A DNA stretch of 64,000 nt, taken from Rhizomucor pusillus (lineage: Eukaryota; Mucoromycota; Mucoromycetes; Mucorales; Lichtheimiaceae). Shown piece after piece: positions 58,701 through 64,000 of this stretch. The DNA lies in assembly GCA_900175165.2 (NCBI GenBank), contig FWWN02000288.1:1-64000 (forward strand), in the 5' to 3' direction. A program made the translations under genes and the position numbers. The notes under the pieces were generated by a model, which saw only the letters and a program-made list of their open reading frames with translations, did not search any database and was not told the origin of the DNA. Position 1 is the first letter of the stretch. The number at the start of each line of letters is the position of its first letter.

Positions 58701-60111
58701 GTCGCTTATTATCCTGTGCATGGTACCGTTCCTCGTCGCAGCTGCAGCTTACGAGTCGGCAGTTGATATGGTAATAGCCAGTGTGTTATATTTTATTATT
58801 GATTTGACATTTCACACATTGTCAACCTATAGGGCTTTGAGGACGATACAAAGAAAATGGGTATCCAAACAGGTGAAGTTGCAGGAGAAGCCATCAAGGA
58901 GATCCGCACGGTCGCATCGCTTACCAAGCAAGAGTACTTTGAAAACAAATACAGCAAGGCGCTGGAACGACCTCACAAACTTGCTCGTCGCAAGGCGCTG
59001 TTGGGCTCGATTGGCTACGCTATCAGCCAAGGTATCATTGCCTACACGAACGCAGTTGCTTTCTACGCCGGTGTGCGGCTGATCATGGACGGCAAAATCG
59101 ATCTGAATGACATGAACACGGTTCTGTTTGTCATGATGGTGACCGCGCAAGGTATCGGTCGCGCAACCACGTTCGCATCCGGTATCGCCAAAGCCAAACA
59201 CTCTGCGCTGTCCGCATTCCAGCTATTGGAACGCAAGCCTGCCATTGATCCGGACCTAGAAGGCATCGAACCCTCCAACGTGAATGGCGAACTTACTTTT
59301 GAGAACATTGCCTTCACCTATCCTGCCCGGCCCGACGTGCCTATCTTTACTGGAGACTTTGGATTCAAGGGCGAGGCAGGAAAGACGATAGCGCTTGTGG
59401 GCACTTCAGGATGCGGCAAGTCGACAACGATTGGTATGCTTCAGCGTTGGTACGACCCCTCGTTCGGCAATGTGCGTCTCGATGAACACAAGACCCAGTC
59501 GTTTTCTCTCCACAACTTGCGTAGCCACATGGCAGTTGTCAGCCAAGAACCCGTGCTGTTTGACATGTCTATCGGAGACAACATCCGGTTTGGTTTGGAA
59601 GAAGGAGTCCAAGCAACGCAGGAACAATTGGAGCAGGTCGCAAAGTCGGCAAACATTCACCAGTTTATTGAAAGTTTGCCTGATGGTTACGACACGCGCG
59701 TTGGAGAAAAGGTAAGAAAAAAGAAGGCAAGCTTAACGGATAAAAATGGCATCGATACTTACCACAGTAACAAAACAGGGTTCTCAATTATCTGGTGGTC
59801 AAAAGCAGCGTATCGCCATTGCGCGAGCGATGATCCGGAACCCTCGCGTGCTCTTGCTGGACGAAGCAACGTCTGCACTCGACAGTGAATCCGAAAAGTT
59901 AGTGCAAACAGCTATCGACAATGTTTTGCGCGAAGGTGGACGTACGACTATAACCATTGCCCATCGACTTTCCACTATCCAGGGAGCCGATAAGATTTGC
60001 GTGATCAGAAAAGGCCGTGTGATTGAACAAGGCACACACTTTGAACTTTTGAAGCTCAATGGAGTGTACAAGGAACTCGTGCAGCAACAGTCCTTAAGCA
60101 CGGATCAATAA
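55795..60111 (+). CDS. ABCB (P-glycoprotein/MDR-type) full transporter
   Basis: Six exons: 55795-56503, 56576-57618, 57691-58609, 58667-58770, 58833-59711, 59779-60111; 1328 aa. TMD-NBD-TMD-NBD layout, ATP-driven export of lipophilic compounds or peptides at the plasma membrane or vacuole. NBD1: Walker [13 protein letters not shown]-loop VSQEPVLF, signature LSGGQ, Walker [12 protein letters not shown] (split by intron 2), H-loop IAHRLST. NBD2: [53 protein letters not shown]. Both sites look catalytically complete. A charged N-terminal extension with a Lys run ([12 protein letters not shown]) precedes the first TMD, and a linker with acidic residues joins the halves. Similar to fungal multidrug and Ste6-like exporters; substrate unknown. 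Confidence 0.94.
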
Positions 60112-60337
60112 TACCATCCATTTTTGTTACAGAAATTACAATTTTTTCTCTGTTTTGTATTCGTCTTTATATGCATGAAATAAATACTTCAGTAATACAA
60201 TAGTAGACACCAATCTGCATACAGAAAGACGATCAAAAGAAATATACAATGCGTTCAAAAACCTGTAGTAGGTCAGAGTACGACTTATTCGGAGCAGGAG
60301 GCCAATGGTACTTTTCAGACAATGTATCTTGCTATTA

Positions 60338-62574
60338 TTATGATGATGATGATTTCGGCATTAATACGTATGCATCCCTGGAGGTGATCTTATCGACTTT
60401 GGTGACTATCTGTCGCAGCTTGGAGTTGTCACCGAGTAACGATTGTATTTTCGGCATGTCGTAATCAGCACCTTTCCACTCACGAAGGATTAAAGTGATG
60501 GACCGCAAGCTCTCGATACCATCGAGAATTTGCAATCCAGAGTCAGATATTATCATGTCAAGAGTGATGTATGCGAGCTTGGTGCATTTCAGTTTCTTTG
60601 TAAAATACTTTGCCATTGAATTCGTAAACAGTACATTCTTGTTCGCTAGCCGGAGCGAGCGCAAATTCGGTAGCAACGATATTGCCGACAATAGTTGCTC
60701 AAAGGTCGGATTCCTGATCGGATGGTGTACGCCTTCTTCCCAGAACGTCGGCTCTGTGTCAAAGATCAAATGTTGCAAATTTGTCAACGCCCTGACCAGC
60801 GTCGTGAACGCTGGCATGCTTGGCTCCTGGCAACCATGGAGTTCTAAACGCAAAAGGTGCGGCGCCGCGCACGTCAAATGTTCTAAAAGTTGGGTATCTG
60901 TAGCATTGTCGCCGAATAAACGTATTGTTTTCAGCTCGGTACTAAGGGATATCAAGTCGAAGAACGCAGAGAGATCTTGCGAACTGGGATGTTTCATGTA
61001 GAGGTTGATGGTATTAAGTCGTGGAAATCCACCTGCTGCCTTGATTTCTGACCATTGCTCAAGCGGGATATACGGCAGCATGATTCCTAACGTTTGTAGC
61101 TTGCTTCGCAGTCGATTCATAATCGCAAAGGTGTTCTCTGGTGCTCTCGGATACTTGGGCAAAACATGATTAATCATGCATGGATTATCGCCCGTCGATT
61201 CAAAGATAAAGGGCGTCATGATATCACGGTCAAGGTCGACTCGTTGCAGGTTTTGGCAACGTACCAAATATTCGAGTATAACTTCGTGTTCGGCGGTCAT
61301 AGTTCTGGGAGTATTTCGTCTGCGGAATCGATAAAATGTCTCCAAGTGCGGGCTGCGCTCGATAACCTTTAATACGAGTGTGGGGAAAAGCTCGTCATCG
61401 TCCTGAATTGCTTCATAGCTCAAGTATTTGAGTCGCAAAGATTCACAGGTCAAGTCTGGCAACGAGAATGTATCGACGAAGCAAGGTGTCCAAAGCGTCT
61501 CCTCGTTGAGAGCCCAGTGTAGATGGGTGATATTGGGGCAGATATCCAGTATAGCTCGAACAATATTCTCGTCATTGCATCGTATATTTAAGTGTGTAAG
61601 AGTCGGCTGCATTTTGGGTAGCAAGGCTGCTAGGCTCCTTTTGTATCCGCCACCGACAAACGTTGTTGGTTGCATGATCTTCGTACAATCGTATTTTGGT
61701 CGTCTAAACAGTTCTACGACTTCTCCTTCAAATGCTCGTGGGTCATCGTGCTTTTTAGGAACATCTAGCGGCGGTAGTCAGCAATCACATAGGTCCAAGG
61801 TATATATATATATCAGCGTTTTACCGATTTCCAGCTCCAACTTTTGTATATTGTAAGCCTCGCTTTTTACAAGGCCACTCGGAGACAGCGGTTACATATA
61901 CGACAATGGAATGGTTACGCGACGCAGCGGCTTGTCTTTAAGTTGCGTTGATAAGAGTTCAGAGTGCGGGAGTACACGAAAATCATTGTCACTCCACAGT
62001 TTAGGCCAGCTATGAATTTGTGTCTCCATCCCTTGCAAGTCTGTGCACAATGAATTCGGTCTGGAAGTGAAAGATCGGCGAGTATGGAATCGAACACGTC
62101 TGGTGATAGCCGCTTTATGGATTTCGTATTGATTTGATCGATTTTGGACAACGGCAATGATTTTCTTGATTCGATCTCTTTAAAATATAGATCATCAGGA
62201 CGTATATGCTGCTTTGCTGTGTAGTAAATCAGGAACGCTTCCCCGTATCGAGCCTGGTTTTCCAGAATACGTGCCGATTCTAAATATCCGGCCGAAGCAG
62301 TTGGGTAGTCCTTCACAATCATTTGCGACAGTTTGAGCGTTTCTTCCGCGGACATTGACTTTAGCGAACATGTAATCTGTTTCTGCAATGCGAATAATTG
62401 CAAGTTATCGAGGAGTCGACGAATGCTGTCGTAACTTGCAAATGCTTCCTTCCATTCGTTCGCCGCCATGTTTCTTTGTCCCTCGCGTAGCAGGTAACAG
62501 AATTGTCCGCAGATCTTTCCTAGCAGATCTGGGTCATCGTCGAGATGATCCAAGGGCGGAACTTGGAGTGTCAT
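60338..62574 (-). pseudogene. F-box/leucine-rich-repeat gene with frame breaks in the middle
   Basis: Minus strand. The first exon (62574 down to 61825) encodes a TPR-like helical N-terminus (NEWKEAFASYDSIRRLLDNL) and an F-box (SIKRLSPDVFDSILADLSLP). The second exon (61764-60338) encodes about 475 residues of LRR-like repeats ending MPKSSSS. Together they are a substrate receptor of an SCF ubiquitin ligase. Inside exon 1 the frame fails twice. After CKGWRHKF (about 62005) the sense continues one base out of frame as SWPKLWSDNDFRVLP. Near 61890 another shift and a TAA separate RRVTIPLSY from GLVKSEAYNIQKLELEI. The long intact flanks suggest either a young pseudogene or base errors in this copy. 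Such F-box/LRR genes form large families in Mucoromycota. Confidence 0.65.
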
Positions 62575-63289
62575 TACGATGGCTGTCTTCGATCGAGCCG
62601 GCTCGAGAACAAAAAAATTATCATTTGAGTTTTGGATATCATGGAAAATAAACGGGATATGTACCTTTGATTGATGCGCCAAGCAGTAATATTTCCCTCA
62701 CGGCTAACCGCCGGAGAATTTCTTCTTTCGATAATCGTAACTGCTTGACCAGCAAACTGGAGCTAAGTATTGACGTGCCATAGAACAGCAACCAAATTGT
62801 AGTGTTAAAAATACATAAGCACATCAAACCTCTGAGAACAAAGACACACTTGATACTGACAAGTAAAAGTACTTTTACACGTAGCTAACGTCTAATTTAC
62901 GGCAGGTTCAGGAACCAAGCAAGCATGGGAACTGAGCTGGTAGCGTCTGGGATCGTACCAGGTAATATATGTTCATTGTTGGGGTTCTGTTTGGATGGAA
63001 ATAGCAGTTTATGGTTTTATTTTATTTGGCTCACTTGGCAACGACATAGAAGCCCCAGAGATAGACTTTTTACTGAAACGGCGCCTGATAGTTAAAGGAA
63101 GGAAAAATGGTCGTTGTATTAGATCAACAGATGAATGTCACAACTATGGAATGTCCCCCGCTTTTAGCTTAAATCCGAATCCCGGAGAAGAACGAGCTTT
63201 ATCACGCGCAGTAAAGAGATATGCAGAATATACTTTTATGGAAGAGAGACAGAGAGCGTCCTTAAGGCCGCCGCGGAAGTCCCAGACTG
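62575..63289. other. Intergenic between F-box gene and HD-domain gene
   Basis: About 715 bp including the upstream region of the F-box/LRR gene and the 3' flank of the HD-domain gene. No gene recognised. Confidence 0.45.
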
Positions 63290-64000
63290 TTATTGTTGGC
63301 GCATCAAGTGCCGCACAGCCATCCCTCTGTACGACTCCAAATCTGGCACCTCCAAACCAACGACTTTGGCCGCGTCGTCCCAGAGACGCACTTGGACCTT
63401 GAGTTTGAAGAGTGGATCCTTCTCAAAGGCTGCAATCTGTTCCTCATTAAATGGGCCGCCCTGATTAAAGAAGTTTGAATAAGAACAGGGACAGATCTAT
63501 CGTAGTTAAATGTTTTCATGTACCTGATATTTCAGCGATAGCTTGCTTGCTGCTGAGAGCCCTTCGTAGTAGGCCCTGTCCTTGCCAGTCAAGTAACGTT
63601 TCACGGGGACATGTGCTTCCACCAACTGGGCGATCTTTTCCGAGAAGCCTAGCTTTCTCAGATACTCTGCACCGATCCGTTCGTGGCCAGTGACGCCAAC
63701 GCTGACGGATGAAGATGTATTGTTTTTTTCAACAGCACCCGGATCGAGTTCTGCCAAAGCTGAAGCGTCGCATAACATTTGCATTTGGTCGGACGACGTA
63801 GCAAACTGCCCAATGTCGTGCAGCAAGGCTGCCAAAATGGTTTCCTCATCGGCTTCTATGGAACTTGTTTTAATATCTCCTTCTTTCTTCCAGCGGCACA
63901 GTTGTATGTTATTCTTACTTGATTTTAGTGCCTGCGCGGCTGCTTGCAAACTGTGGTCCAATTGGGAAATCCTTTCACCAATGTAATCTTGTTTGCTGCC
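63290..64000 (-). CDS. HD-domain phosphohydrolase/dioxygenase (PhnZ-like), 3' part
   Basis: Partial: the 5' end lies beyond the window. Exons 64000-63524 (open at the edge) and 63460-63290. Features: EETILAALLHDIGQF (the HD metal motif), GHERIGAEYLRKLGFSEKIAQ, LVEAHVPVKRYL (distal His), YYEGLSAASKLSLKYQGGPF and VQVRLWDDAAKV. This order matches the PhnZ-type HD oxygenase family that uses a mixed-valent di-iron centre, and related fungal HD proteins. The substrate in fungi is uncertain. The C-terminus is SYRGMAVRHLMRQQ. The minus-strand frame runs continuously to the last base of the window. Confidence 0.8.

Overview
The window is nuclear DNA of a filamentous fungus, most likely Mucoromycota (Mucorales-like; genus not determined). 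Evidence: short spliceosomal introns (about 50-150 nt, GTAAGT-type donors and sometimes GCAAGT), intron-containing H4 and H2B genes, fungal H3 and H2A sequences, a TKL kinase fused to Sel1 repeats, an ARS-binding-protein-2-type protein, a Slm1-type PH protein, and a decayed TnpB/Fanzor-like element. I rebuilt exon structures by hand. For almost every intact gene the exon lengths sum to a multiple of three with no internal stop.

Layout. 0-2 kb: RRM/zinc-finger RNA-binding protein (RBM5/10-like but short). 2.1-7.5 kb: histone cluster, with divergent H2B/H2A and H3/H4 pairs plus a lone variant H2A. 8.5-15.1 kb: PARN deadenylase, a PX-PB1 protein, a phosducin/TXNDC9-like protein and the UBA4/MOCS3 sulfur-carrier E1. 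16.3-25 kb: mitochondrial proline dehydrogenase, kinesin-14 and the kinase-Sel1 protein. 25.2-33.7 kb: a sugar block of secreted GH3 beta-glucosidase, divergent MFS sugar transporter and intracellular GH31 alpha-xylosidase-like enzyme. 33.9-35 kb: Lcl3-type membrane nuclease. 35.5-37.6 kb: a 2.07 kb element with terminal inverted repeats and two broken, divergently oriented genes. 37.7-39.8 kb: Myb/SNAPC4-like factor. 39.8-42.07 kb: gene-poor. 42.07-54.4 kb: GT2 glycosyltransferase, a ten-exon SWIM zinc-finger protein of unknown function, a Slm1-like PH protein, mitochondrial TyrRS and an Abp2-type DNA-binding protein. 55.8-60.1 kb: full ABCB transporter. 60.3-62.6 kb: F-box/LRR gene with reading-frame breaks. 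63.3-64 kb: 3' part of an HD-domain phosphohydrolase running off the window.

How the genes may work together. The histone pairs are built for co-regulation. The GH3/MFS/GH31 block suggests uptake and breakdown of xylose-substituted glucan oligosaccharides. The rest is mostly housekeeping (RNA decay, tRNA charging, sulfur transfer, proline catabolism, cytoskeleton, transport).

The most striking signals are (1) about nine introns that appear to start with GCAAGT instead of GT, seven of them effectively forced by reading frame, and (2) the inverted-repeat element carrying a dead TnpB/Fanzor-like gene and a nuclease-like partner. No tRNA, rRNA or CRISPR array was seen.
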